From: Bacillota bacterium
GTDB lineage: Bacteria; Bacillota; Clostridia; Acetivibrionales; DTU013
DNA: 64,000 nucleotides
Assembly: GCA_023409735.1 (NCBI GenBank)
Contig: JAEYRB010000054.1
Coordinates: 205,030-269,029 of the forward strand
Direction: 5' to 3'
Every line of letters begins with the position of its first letter. Within the stretch, counting starts at the first letter, position 1. The notes beneath the pieces are model-generated. The model was not told the origin of the DNA and made no database searches. It was given only the letters and a program-made list of their open reading frames with translations. The position numbers and the translations under genes are program-made. Shown here piece after piece: positions 26,050-34,871 of this stretch.

Positions 26050-28967
26050 AAAGTAAAGTATATCTACTGCTATGTGTTATATTTATTCTGGTTTTACTGC
26101 CGCTTAATATAGTTAACTGCCAAACAGGTAATCTCATTACTAATCCGGGATTTGAAGATGTCACAGATGGCCTTCCGTCAGGCTGGTATACAGATGCATA
26201 TCTCAACAGTGCTGATTGTGTGGAATTCTTAGTTGAGGAAGACGGACATGACGGCGGCAAATGCATGTCCATCATAAATACTAAGGAGAATGATTCAAGA
26301 GTATGCCAGGATATTGAGATAATCCCTGGATCAGTTTATAGGATCAGTTACTGGCTGAAGGTTGATGATATTGCCTCCGGTACAGGCGGAGCCAACATTA
26401 CACTTGCCAACGGTATTTACTATTCACAGAACATTACAAGCACAGATAGTCAATGGAGGTATTTTGAGCATTATATACAAACAGATGCCCAAGGAGATAA
26501 GCTGCTGAGGTTTTGGCTAAGACTTGGCGGCTACGGCGCTACAACCAGCGGCAGGGTCTCCTTTGATGATGTGGCTGTTGAATTAGTTGAAGACCCGGGC
26601 TCTGAGCTTAATATAGAACAGTGTATCCATGATGAGAGCAAAGATAATTTAACCGGCGATCAGCAGGGTAACGGTGAAAGTGCTGCAGCATCGAACAAGG
26701 GGTCTCCTCTTAGGGCTGTATTATATCTTTTATCCGGTGCAATTGCTGTGATAATTGTACTTAGTGCTGAAAAGAAGCTTATCAGAGATGAACAGAAGCA
26801 CAAGAACTCTAAGTACCATGATAATGGAGACAATGGAAATCAAAGTAATGATAGCCAAAGCGATAGCGGAAGTGGCAGGTACGAAAGCTACAGCCAAGGT
26901 GATAACCAGAACAGCAATCAACACGGCAGGTACCAAAGCGATAAGAATATAAGCGGCAGGTACGAAGGCTACAGCCAGGGCGACAACAAAAGTAGCCATA
27001 ATGAGGGCTTCGGTTATAAAGGCAACACCCAACAGAATAAAAAGAGAAACACCAAATTTGCCTTTGCTGCATCCCAAAGCCATACTCGTGCTTCTACTCC
27101 TATCTCAAAAATCAAGTTCGACAGAAGAGATTATATTATTATGGCCATAGTGACTGCCCTGTACCTGGTTATCTCTGTCCTAAACCTCGGTAGTCTAAGT
27201 GTTCCTGAAACCTCCTGGACACCTTCACGCAGCGGTGAGAGCTTTACCATTGACTTCGGAAGGGAGATCGAACTTGACAGGGTGTATTATTATTCAGGGC
27301 TTGGACAAAAAAGGCCTGATAAGGGTAAGCTTCTTATTCAGTGTATCAATTCAGAAGGCAGCGCCTCGGGTTTTGCAGATGACAACCTTACATCCGGCTC
27401 GGGAGTAAACGACTCAGGCTCAGAAAGCGATGCTGTTACACCCTCAATAGATAAAGATTATTATGATATATTCAAGTGGAAATATGTTGAAGTAAATGGT
27501 GTAAAGACAAGGTTTGTGCGATTTGCTGTGGATACTCCGGGCGGTACACTTAATGAAATTGCATTTTTTGAAAATGGAAGCACTAAACCTCTAAGTAATT
27601 TTACGATTGCTGATGATACAACAGATACAGCTGATCAGGGCAAAGTAATAAATCTGTTTGATGAACCTGAGAAGGTTGATTACAGCCATTCATATTTATC
27701 CGGTATGATTTTTGACGAGATCTACCACGCCAGAACTGCCTACGAGTATATTAATGGCATGGACGTGACAGAATGGACGCATCCGCCTCTTGGCAAGCTG
27801 TTTATATCTTTGGGTATACTCATCTTTGGCATGAATCCCTTTGGTTGGAGGATCATAGGTACGCTTTTCGGCGCCGCAATGATACCTGTAATGTATATTT
27901 TCGGCAAAAAGCTGTTCTCCCGCAGATTTTATGCCTTCTGTGCCGCATTTCTCATGATGTTTGACTTTATGCACTTTGGGCTTACAAGAATAGCTACTAT
28001 TGATGTTTATGCAACCTTCTTTGTTATTCTGATGTACTATTTTATGTACTGCTACTATGCTGATAAATCCTACACTTTAGGCTTTAAGCAATCCTTGAGG
28101 CCGCTTTTGTTGTGCGGTGTCTGTTTTGGGCTTGGTGCAGCATCAAAATGGATAGGGCTTTATGCCGGCGGCGGTCTTGCTGTGCTGTTCTTCTCATTAA
28201 AATACTCCGAATACAAAGATTATAATAAGCTTTGCAGCCACTCGAAAGCAACTTACAGCCCCTCAAAAGCAGACCATGGATGGTGCAAGGATTTCATTCC
28301 CATTTACCTTGTTCGTACGATGCTTTACTGTGTATTGTATTTTGTCATTATGCCATTATGTATATATGTTCTGAGCTACATACCGGGAATCATTTCCGGC
28401 TCATACAAAAGTGGAATAAGCTATATTATTCAAAATCAATCTAGTATGCTCAGGTACCATGGTACAGATGTTTTAAGTGCTACACATCCCTTCTCCTCCT
28501 ATTGGTGGCAATGGCCGATAATGTCAAGGCCTCTTGAAACATATGCCGGCACAGACCTTCCCGCCGGTCTTTCATCAACTATGACTATAATGGGAAATCC
28601 CGCAATATGGTGGTTAGGCATAATAGCAGTTGTGCTGTCGCTGTTTTTGGCAATTAGAAAGCGTGACAGGAAAATGACAGTGCTCTTCGTTGCAATAGCC
28701 TTTCAATACCTGCCATGGGTTGGTATAACCAGGATAACCTTTATTTATCACTTTTTCTCTACTGTACCATTTTTGATTCTTTGCATTGTGTATATAATTA
28801 AGCAATTTATTGAAAGTTACCCCAAGCTAAAGTTTGTGGTATGTATATATTTAGGAATAGTTCTGCTTCTTTTTATAATGTTTTATCCTGTACTATCAGG
28901 CATGCCTGTAAGCAGGGGCTATGTGGAAACGTTCCTGCTATGGTTTGCGGGCAGTTGGGTATTTTGA
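26046..28967 (+). CDS. Modular PMT-family (GT39) glycosyltransferase
   Basis: 973 residues. The order is: signal/anchor; a carbohydrate-binding-like module of the CBM4/9 type (NLITNPGFEDVTDGLPSGW through GRVSFDDVAVE, residues 28-180); a membrane segment near 225-240; a hydrophilic Gly/Ser/Asn/Gln linker (260-340) with three loose repeats of GRYESYSQGDN type; a second membrane segment; a discoidin-like beta domain (SFTIDFGREIELDRVYYYSG); then the PMT core. The core has FDEIYHARTAYEYI (acidic pair of the first outer loop) and WTHPPLGKLFI, followed by many membrane spans. PMT enzymes transfer mannose-type sugars from polyprenyl phosphate to proteins or glycans. Confidence 0.85.
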   Translation: MKSKVYLLLCVIFILVLLPLNIVNCQTGNLITNPGFEDVTDGLPSGWYTDAYLNSADCVEFLVEEDGHDGGKCMSIINTKENDSRVCQDIEIIPGSVYRISYWLKVDDIASGTGGANITLANGIYYSQNITSTDSQWRYFEHYIQTDAQGDKLLRFWLRLGGYGATTSGRVSFDDVAVELVEDPGSELNIEQCIHDESKDNLTGDQQGNGESAAASNKGSPLRAVLYLLSGAIAVIIVLSAEKKLIRDEQKHKNSKYHDNGDNGNQSNDSQSDSGSGRYESYSQGDNQNSNQHGRYQSDKNISGRYEGYSQGDNKSSHNEGFGYKGNTQQNKKRNTKFAFAASQSHTRASTPISKIKFDRRDYIIMAIVTALYLVISVLNLGSLSVPETSWTPSRSGESFTIDFGREIELDRVYYYSGLGQKRPDKGKLLIQCINSEGSASGFADDNLTSGSGVNDSGSESDAVTPSIDKDYYDIFKWKYVEVNGVKTRFVRFAVDTPGGTLNEIAFFENGSTKPLSNFTIADDTTDTADQGKVINLFDEPEKVDYSHSYLSGMIFDEIYHARTAYEYINGMDVTEWTHPPLGKLFISLGILIFGMNPFGWRIIGTLFGAAMIPVMYIFGKKLFSRRFYAFCAAFLMMFDFMHFGLTRIATIDVYATFFVILMYYFMYCYYADKSYTLGFKQSLRPLLLCGVCFGLGAASKWIGLYAGGGLAVLFFSLKYSEYKDYNKLCSHSKATYSPSKADHGWCKDFIPIYLVRTMLYCVLYFVIMPLCIYVLSYIPGIISGSYKSGISYIIQNQSSMLRYHGTDVLSATHPFSSYWWQWPIMSRPLETYAGTDLPAGLSSTMTIMGNPAIWWLGIIAVVLSLFLAIRKRDRKMTVLFVAIAFQYLPWVGITRITFIYHFFSTVPFLILCIVYIIKQFIESYPKLKFVVCIYLGIVLLLFIMFYPVLSGMPVSRGYVETFLLWFAGSWVF

Positions 28968-29073
28968 TTTGTTTTTGTATAGCTTTGAATTCTGATTGCT
29001 ATTTTGCGCAGCAGGCAATTATGGTAGTGGTTTGAGGATAGTTGGGTATTTTATATATTATAGGAGGCAATAT

Positions 29074-30039
29074 ATGTCGCAGCAAATTACATGTTCAGTT
29101 GTAATACCCGTCTTTAATGAGGAGCTGGTCGTTGAAGAAACCTACAAGAGGCTGAAATCCGTTATGGATGATGAGGGCAAGCCCTATGAGCTGGTTTTTA
29201 TAAACGATGGCAGCAGAGACAAAACCGTTGAAAAAATAACCTCTATATGTGCTGAGGACAACAATGTGAAGTTAGTTGATTTCTCAAGGAACTTCGGTCA
29301 CCAACTGGCTATAACAGCAGGAATGGACTATGCAAACGGAGCTGCTATCGTAGTTATTGATGCTGATCTGCAGGACCCGCCTGAGCTTATTCCTCAAATG
29401 CTTAAAAAGTGGTCAGAGGGCTATGATGTAGTATATGGGAAAAGGCTAAAGCGAGAAGGCGAAACGGTTTTTAAAAAGCTTACTGCAAAGCTGTTCTATC
29501 GTTTTCTCAGGAGCATGACAGATATTGATATTCCTGTCGACACAGGTGATTTCAGGCTTATTGACCGCAGAGTATGCGACGCACTAAAAAACGTTAATGA
29601 GAGGAACAGATATATACGCGGAATTATAAGCTGGCTTGGTTTCAGGCAGACTGCTGTTGAATATGTGCGTGATAAGCGGTTTGCAGGTGAAACAAAATAC
29701 CCTCTGAAAAGAATGTTGAAGTTTGCCTTTGATGCAATAACCTCCTTCTCATATAAACCGCTTAAGCTTGCTTCGCTTCTTGGTAGTATGATGTCATTTC
29801 TAAGCTTTATTTATCTGCTTGTGGTTATTTATCAAAAGCTCTTCACTAACACAACCATCAGCGGATGGGCATCGATACTTGCCGTAGTACTCCTTCTTAA
29901 TGGAATAATGCTCATTATTCTAGGGATCATGGGCGAATATGTCGGAAGAATCTATGATGAGGTAAAAAAGCGTCCCCTCTATATTGTCAAAGACACAAAA
30001 AATCTGCCAGAGAATGGGGATATCAGGAATAGATACTAA
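29074..30039 (+). CDS. GT2 glycosyltransferase with two C-terminal membrane spans
   Basis: 321 residues from ATG 29074, which follows TAGGAGG by six bases; an upstream in-frame ATG at 28996 lacks a site. The GT-A domain has VVIPVFNEELVVEET, FINDGSRDKTVE and VVIDADLQDPPE. Two membrane segments near 225-295 are followed by YDEVKKRPLYIV, typical of GtrB/DPM1-like enzymes. It is a second donor-lipid synthase in the operon and a paralogue of the first gene, so two different sugars, or two uses of one, are likely. Confidence 0.93.
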   Translation: MSQQITCSVVIPVFNEELVVEETYKRLKSVMDDEGKPYELVFINDGSRDKTVEKITSICAEDNNVKLVDFSRNFGHQLAITAGMDYANGAAIVVIDADLQDPPELIPQMLKKWSEGYDVVYGKRLKREGETVFKKLTAKLFYRFLRSMTDIDIPVDTGDFRLIDRRVCDALKNVNERNRYIRGIISWLGFRQTAVEYVRDKRFAGETKYPLKRMLKFAFDAITSFSYKPLKLASLLGSMMSFLSFIYLLVVIYQKLFTNTTISGWASILAVVLLLNGIMLIILGIMGEYVGRIYDEVKKRPLYIVKDTKNLPENGDIRNRY

Positions 30040-30062
30040 GAAGCTTAGGCATCAACGCTGTT

Positions 30063-30102
30063 AAAAAAGGTGAGAACCCGAATGCGATTCTCACCTTTTA
30101 AA
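30063..30102. terminator. Bidirectional terminator between glycosylation operon and serA
   Basis: AAAAGGTGAGAA and TTCTCACCTTTT around a ten-base loop, with T or A runs on each side. It lies between converging genes and could serve both. Confidence 0.85.
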
Positions 30103-30206
30103 CGTCCAGAATATATTAAGTAGTATAAATTTGTGCTTTTCAGCAATGATTAATCTTAGTTATTGATCACTTACTATGTTACTATCATTACATCCATTAG
30201 TGTTAC

Positions 30207-31808
30207 TTAGAATTTTATGAGGCTTACCTTCAGGACTCCATCCATTTCCTTTAATTTATCTAGTGTACACTGGTTAACGTCCTGATCTACACTTACAAAG
30301 GATACAGCCTTTTCACCTCTCTTGTTGCGGCTCCACTGCATTGCAGCTATATTGACGCCTGCACTTCCAAGAACTGTACCGATGTTCCCTATGATACCCG
30401 GCTTATCGATGTTCTGTATTGCAAGTATATACGGGCTTGGTTCAAAATCAAGCTTGTAGCCGAAGAAATCAACAATTCTCATTTCCTCTTTAGCAAATAT
30501 TGTTCCGGAAACGCTCTGTATGCCCTTCTTTGTATAGAACTTGACAGTTATCAGGTTTGTGTACTTATCAAGTTGCGATTTCTTGCTTTCAATAAGTTCA
30601 ATTCCCATGTGCTTCAGCATAAGCTCTGCATTTACATAATTGACCTTCTCCTGTATAACCGGATCAAGGAAGCCCTTGAGCACTGAAAGAGAAATCACTT
30701 TAGTCTCTTGGTCGGCAAGATCTCCACTGTAAGTAATCTCTATTTTCTGAACAGTTTCCTTTTCTGTCTGATAATATATCTTACCAAGCATCTCAGCTAA
30801 GGTAAGGTACGGCTTCAGTTCCTTCAGGTCAACATGCATTGGTGGCATATTGACAGCTGCAACCATTATTCCCTCTAACGCGTCAGCTACAAGACGAGTT
30901 ATTGCTGTACCCACATTATAATTTGCTTCTTCGGTGGATGCGCCAAGATGTGGCGTTATTATAGTATTATCCAATTCAAGCAGCGGATTCTTATAGGTTT
31001 GATCCTCTGGCTTTTTGTCGTAGCCCGGCTCGGGATCGAGAACATCCAAACATGCAGCAGCAACCTTACCATCCTTAAGTGCCTGATATAGAGCCTTTTC
31101 ATTGATCAGTCCGCCCCTTGCCGCATTTACAAGCCTTACGCCGTCCTTACAGAGTTTAATTTCCTTCTCGCCTATTATTCCATAGGTTTCAGCAGTCTTG
31201 GGTGTATGAATAGTGATCAGGTCAGCCTGTTTAAGCAATTCCTCAAGCGTCTCACACTTTTCAACTCCGAACTTTTTAAATTTTTCATCAGTAATATAAG
31301 GGTCATAAGCGATAACCTTCATATTGCAGCCCTTAAGCTTAGTGGCTACGATGGAACCTATCCTGCCCAGGCCTATAACACCTACTGTTTTACAGTCAAG
31401 CTCATTTCCTATAAAGCGGTTTCTTCTGAAATCGCCTCTTCTGCCGGCGGCATTTGCCTGGGGTATATTTCTGAATGCACAGAAAGCCATTCCTACTGCA
31501 AGCTCTGCTGCTGCCATTGTATTGCTTTCAGGTGTATTTACTACGATTATTCCCTTGTTTGTGCATGCAGGTACATCAATGTTGTCAATACCGTTGCCTG
31601 CTCTTCCTACTGCCTTGAGATTTATGCCCTTTTCGATCAGCTCAGCGTTTATCTTTGTAACGCTTCTTACTATAATGGCGTCATAATCAGCAATAATGCT
31701 GATGAGCTCATCATGCTGAATACCATATTTTACATCTACCTCAAAGCCCCTGTCTTTAAGGTGCTGTATGCCTTCATCTGCAATTCTTTCAGTAACGATA
31801 ACCTTCAT
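30207..31808 (-). CDS. serA: D-3-phosphoglycerate dehydrogenase
   Basis: 533 residues, the long form of SerA. It oxidises 3-phosphoglycerate to 3-phosphohydroxypyruvate with NAD, the first step to serine. The NAD domain has VGVIGLGRIGSIVATKLKG; catalytic Arg, Glu and His are in VNAARGGLI, LDVLDPEPG and ITPHLGAS. After an intervening domain the C-terminus is an ACT domain (ILAIQNIDKPGIIGNIGTVL) that usually binds serine. It follows the aminotransferase gene in an operon under a glycine riboswitch. Confidence 0.97.
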   Translation of the reverse strand: MKVIVTERIADEGIQHLKDRGFEVDVKYGIQHDELISIIADYDAIIVRSVTKINAELIEKGINLKAVGRAGNGIDNIDVPACTNKGIIVVNTPESNTMAAAELAVGMAFCAFRNIPQANAAGRRGDFRRNRFIGNELDCKTVGVIGLGRIGSIVATKLKGCNMKVIAYDPYITDEKFKKFGVEKCETLEELLKQADLITIHTPKTAETYGIIGEKEIKLCKDGVRLVNAARGGLINEKALYQALKDGKVAAACLDVLDPEPGYDKKPEDQTYKNPLLELDNTIITPHLGASTEEANYNVGTAITRLVADALEGIMVAAVNMPPMHVDLKELKPYLTLAEMLGKIYYQTEKETVQKIEITYSGDLADQETKVISLSVLKGFLDPVIQEKVNYVNAELMLKHMGIELIESKKSQLDKYTNLITVKFYTKKGIQSVSGTIFAKEEMRIVDFFGYKLDFEPSPYILAIQNIDKPGIIGNIGTVLGSAGVNIAAMQWSRNKRGEKAVSFVSVDQDVNQCTLDKLKEMDGVLKVSLIKF

Positions 31809-31857
31809 AATAAAATAACACTCCTTATATCAAATATATTCCCTACGCCTATATCCC

Positions 31858-32925
31858 CTACGCTGTAACCTTTTCAATAACTGCCAGCAGTTCTTTTACT
31901 TCATCTATTGTAATATCCGCCATATGAGCAATTCTGAAGGTGACCTCCTTCAGGCTGCCATATCCGTTTGATATCATATAGCCCATCTCTCCAAGCTTCT
32001 TGTTAAGCTCGCTGATGCGGATACCCTTTGTGTTCTTTATAGTCGTTAATGTGTTTGATGCATATTTTTCTTCCGGGAACAGCTCGTAGTTTTCCTTTGC
32101 CCATGCCCTTACCAGCTTTGCCATCTCTAAATGACGGGCAAATCTTTGTTCAAGGCCTTCCTCAAATATCCTATCAAGCTGGTAGTCCAGAGCGAACATA
32201 TGAGAAAGAGACGGCGTTGATGGATACTGGTAATCTTTTTTCTTAATGTAGCTATAGAGCTCAAGCAGATCCAGGTATGTACCTCTGAACTTAACCTTTT
32301 CGGCAGCCTTTACAGCTTTCTCCGAAATAGAGCAAATCGCCATTCCGGGTGGAAGGCCAAGACATTTTTGTGTGGAGGTTATGCAAATATCTACACCAAG
32401 CTTGTCGACTTCAATTTTAGTACCGCCCATGGAGCTCACAGTGTCCATGCACCAAATGACTTCAGGATACTTACGCATAACTTCAGCAATTTCATCAGCC
32501 GGATTCATAACACCAGTAGATGTCTCATTGTGCGTAATTGTTATCAAATCATACTTTCCCGTTGCAAGCACCTTATCCACCATCTCAGGAGTAGTTGGCT
32601 TACCCGGCTCGGAGGAATAAAGATCAGCCGGCACATTATTTGATGTTGCCATCTTATACCACCTGTCTCCAAATGCTCCTACTGAAAACACAGCTGCTCT
32701 TTTATTTGTACAGGAACGAACTGCACCTTCCATAAGTCCGCTTCCTGAGGATGTGGACAGCAGTATTTCATTGCTTGTATACATCAGCTTCTGCATTTTT
32801 TCGCTTATTCCCCGCTGTAGATTTGATGCGTCTTTAGTTCTATGTCCAATCATGGGCATTGCCATTTTTTCTAAAATATCTTCTCTGACCTCTACCGGTC
32901 CCGGTATAAATAATTTCTTATGCAT
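31858..32925 (-). CDS. Class V aminotransferase (phosphoserine/alanine-glyoxylate type)
   Basis: 355 residues. It starts KLFIPGPVEVRE, typical of the serine-pyruvate/alanine-glyoxylate group. The PLP lysine is in CITSTQKCLGLPPG and the PLP-binding Asp in WCMDTVSSMGG. Next to serA it most likely makes phosphoserine from 3-phosphohydroxypyruvate, the route used by several anaerobes that lack a classical serC. A serine-glyoxylate or alanine-glyoxylate activity is the alternative and would also fit control by glycine. Confidence 0.88.
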   Translation of the reverse strand: MHKKLFIPGPVEVREDILEKMAMPMIGHRTKDASNLQRGISEKMQKLMYTSNEILLSTSSGSGLMEGAVRSCTNKRAAVFSVGAFGDRWYKMATSNNVPADLYSSEPGKPTTPEMVDKVLATGKYDLITITHNETSTGVMNPADEIAEVMRKYPEVIWCMDTVSSMGGTKIEVDKLGVDICITSTQKCLGLPPGMAICSISEKAVKAAEKVKFRGTYLDLLELYSYIKKKDYQYPSTPSLSHMFALDYQLDRIFEEGLEQRFARHLEMAKLVRAWAKENYELFPEEKYASNTLTTIKNTKGIRISELNKKLGEMGYMISNGYGSLKEVTFRIAHMADITIDEVKELLAVIEKVTA

Positions 32926-32938
32926 AATAACCCCCTAT

Positions 32939-33006
32939 ATAAAAGTCTCGTGGGCATCAAGTCCTTCTTGCCCTTTGGCTGCAGCCCTTCGGCTAACGCC
33001 ATTAAA
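32939..33006 (-). repeat. Conserved hairpin element, copy B
   Basis: Minus strand match to 16852-16919, again directly after a rho-independent terminator but here inside the leader of the aminotransferase gene, ending 14 bases before its ATG. The central stem is GGG-CAAG / CTTG-ATG-CCC. One base pair changes in a compensating way relative to copy A (G-C to A-T). Confidence 0.7.
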
Positions 33007-33012
33007 ATAAAT

Positions 33013-33046
33013 AAAAAAGTCAAATCCATATGAGACCTGACTTTTA
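33013..33046 (-). terminator. Terminator of the glycine riboswitch
   Basis: Minus strand AAAAGTCA, a 15-base loop and TGACTTTTTT, 13 bases after the aptamer. It is the probable expression platform. Confidence 0.75.
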
Positions 33047-33058
33047 TATGCTTATGCA

Positions 33059-33154
33059 TATCAGATATACTCTGTCCTTTTGCCTGAGAGATTATAGCTT
33101 TTCAGCCTTGCCCCTTCGGCGCCGTCATGGTCTCTCCAGAGATCCGTCCTGATA
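33059..33154 (-). promoter_or_regulatory. Glycine riboswitch (single aptamer)
   Basis: Minus strand has the diagnostic parts GGAGAGACC, GGCGCCGAAGGGGCAA, CTCTCAGGCAAAAGGACAGAG, closed by TATCAG/CTGATA. Only one complete aptamer is visible; 33155-33230 upstream may hold a partial partner. It precedes a serine-pathway operon rather than glycine cleavage genes. Confidence 0.93.
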
Positions 33155-33247
33155 AGGTCACCTTGCACCCAATTTTTTAGGCTGCAATGTTTCCTGATCA
33201 ATCATCCGATTTATTAAGTTACTAACTCTTTCTCAAAAGTTAAACTT

Positions 33248-33276
33248 ATTATAATTAATGAGTTTAGTATTGTCAA
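33248..33276 (-). promoter_or_regulatory. Consensus sigma-A promoter of the serine operon
   Basis: Minus strand TTGACA (33271-33276), exactly 17 bases, TATAAT (33248-33253). It is a perfect match about 95 bases before the riboswitch aptamer. Confidence 0.9.
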
Positions 33277-33320
33277 GCTTCACAAAAAAAGTTGTTTATT
33301 TTTTAACATAATTAATTTGT

Positions 33321-33446
33321 CTAAGATCCAATGATTCTTCCGTCTCTCAAAAAGTTCAAAATACATACTATCAGTACAGCTATTAAAAGTATTGTCCCTA
33401 TAACGTAAAATAGCGTACCTGCCGCTGATTTCTTCTTTTTCTTCAT
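33321..33446 (-). CDS. Very small membrane protein after yqeK
   Basis: A 41-residue frame, ATG 33444-33446, stop TAG 33321-33323. It reads KKKKKSAAG, a hydrophobic span (TLFYVIGTILLIAVLIVCIL), then NFLRDGRIIGS. A GGTGGG site precedes the ATG. It starts 14 bases after the yqeK stop, where many Clostridia carry an LCP (LytR-type) gene that also begins with a basic stretch and one membrane span. It might be a cut-down remnant of that gene or a genuine small protein. Confidence 0.5.
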   Translation of the reverse strand: MKKKKKSAAGTLFYVIGTILLIAVLIVCILNFLRDGRIIGS

Positions 33447-33460
33447 TTTTCCCACCGTTC

Positions 33461-34033
33461 TTAAGAGGAAGCTAGCCTTTCCAGTGCCCAATTTCTAGTG
33501 GTTATTATCTGAGGATGCAACAAGCCGGCTTTTCCCAGGGTATAACTTATAGTATTGTTGATTCCCTCAACTATAGCCCTCTCAAGGCTTATATCAGCTG
33601 CTTCCCTCACTCTTTCAACGCCGGGATAGCTTCTTCCCGGCTCTATATAATCAGCTATAAACACAATGCTACTGAGCTTGTCCATATTCTCCTTACCCAT
33701 GGTATGTACCCTTACTGCTTCGAGTATTGCAGAATCGTCTATTCCAAACATTCCGGTTGCCAGGATGGCTCCGACCTCACCATGAAGCAGCAGTGGTTTT
33801 TGCTTCATAATGCTGTCGACAGCAATATTATTTTTTGTACATAACTCAAAGGTTTTTTCTTCTGTAAGTCCCCTGGCACAGTCGTGTATAAGACCTGCTA
33901 GTGCAGCATTCTCAGCCTTTTCCCCATATTTGAGTGCAAGTGCACGCGATGTCTCCATTACATTTATGCTGTGGGTATACCTTTTTTCAGATAACATTTG
34001 TTTTAGCTTGCTCTTTATTTCTTCTATATCCAT
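33461..34033 (-). CDS. yqeK: HD-domain Ap4A hydrolase YqeK
   Basis: 190 residues of the YqeK family, which hydrolyses diadenosine tetraphosphate symmetrically. Metal-binding residues appear as His in YTHSINVMETS, HD in LIHDCARG and His in LLLHGEVGA, with Asp in FIADYIEPGRSYP. It follows nadD, the standard order in Firmicutes. The 178 bases between them hold only a short unconvincing frame. Confidence 0.93.
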   Translation of the reverse strand: MDIEEIKSKLKQMLSEKRYTHSINVMETSRALALKYGEKAENAALAGLIHDCARGLTEEKTFELCTKNNIAVDSIMKQKPLLLHGEVGAILATGMFGIDDSAILEAVRVHTMGKENMDKLSSIVFIADYIEPGRSYPGVERVREAADISLERAIVEGINNTISYTLGKAGLLHPQIITTRNWALERLASS

Positions 34034-34211
34034 TATCAGCTTGATCCTGCCTCCAAAATTTACTTATAGCCTTAACTGCGTTCCATTTTTTGCATATCAT
34101 TTCTGCTTTATCATCTTGTGTATAACAGGCTATCCACAGCTTAAGCTTGTTCATAACAGTGTTGCTATGCTGCATTTGGAATGATTACTCCCCGTTTTGC
34201 CGACGGCCGCC

Positions 34212-34841
34212 CTATGCTTCATTCTGTCCATATAGCTTATGCTGTATTATAAATTGCTCTGTGGCGTCTGTAACAAGGTACTTGATAGACCTTCCAAGAG
34301 TGCATCTTTCTCTTATATCTGTTGACGATATATCGATCAATGGTATTGTAACTACATGAATACCGACGTTATATTGCTCCTTCAGCCTTTTTATATCTGT
34401 ATCCAGTTTACTCCTGTCATAGCCGGGCCTCAGCACTGTTACAAACTCACAAAGCTTGAATACATTTTCATATTCTTTCCATGTAGTCAGCTCGTCAACT
34501 ATATCAGTTCCTATTATGAAATATAATCTCGTAGTGTCTCCATATTCCTTTTTCAATGTTCTTAATGTATCAACAGTATATGTGTAGCCCTTCCTGTCTA
34601 ATTCTATTCGCGATGCTTCAAAGTATGGATTTGATGCGATCGCGCTCCTGACCATTTCGTACCTATCTTCTGCAGATGCTAAATGCTCGTCGTTTTTATG
34701 CGGAGGGCGGCCTGAGGTCATAAAAATGACCCTGTCCAGCTGCAGCTTTTCCCTTACTGCTTCTGCTGCTATAAGATGCCCGCAGTGTATAGGATTGAAG
34801 GTGCCGCCGAATATAGCTAATTTACTGTATTGTTGCCGCAT
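34212..34841 (-). CDS. nadD: Nicotinate-nucleotide adenylyltransferase
   Basis: 209 residues. The nucleotidyltransferase motif GGTFNPIHCGHL gives the (H/T)xGH site, and the C-terminal SSTDIRERCTLG (ISSTxIR) closes it. It makes deamido-NAD from nicotinate mononucleotide and ATP. It lies between purD and yqeK, all on the minus strand. Confidence 0.96.
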   Translation of the reverse strand: MRQQYSKLAIFGGTFNPIHCGHLIAAEAVREKLQLDRVIFMTSGRPPHKNDEHLASAEDRYEMVRSAIASNPYFEASRIELDRKGYTYTVDTLRTLKKEYGDTTRLYFIIGTDIVDELTTWKEYENVFKLCEFVTVLRPGYDRSKLDTDIKRLKEQYNVGIHVVTIPLIDISSTDIRERCTLGRSIKYLVTDATEQFIIQHKLYGQNEA

Positions 34842-34871
34842 AAGTAATCACCCTTGTACAATAAAGTACGT

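Noticed and set aside
33987..34175. Short frame between nadD and yqeK
   Set aside because: It overlaps the yqeK start, has no good ribosome site and no recognisable content.
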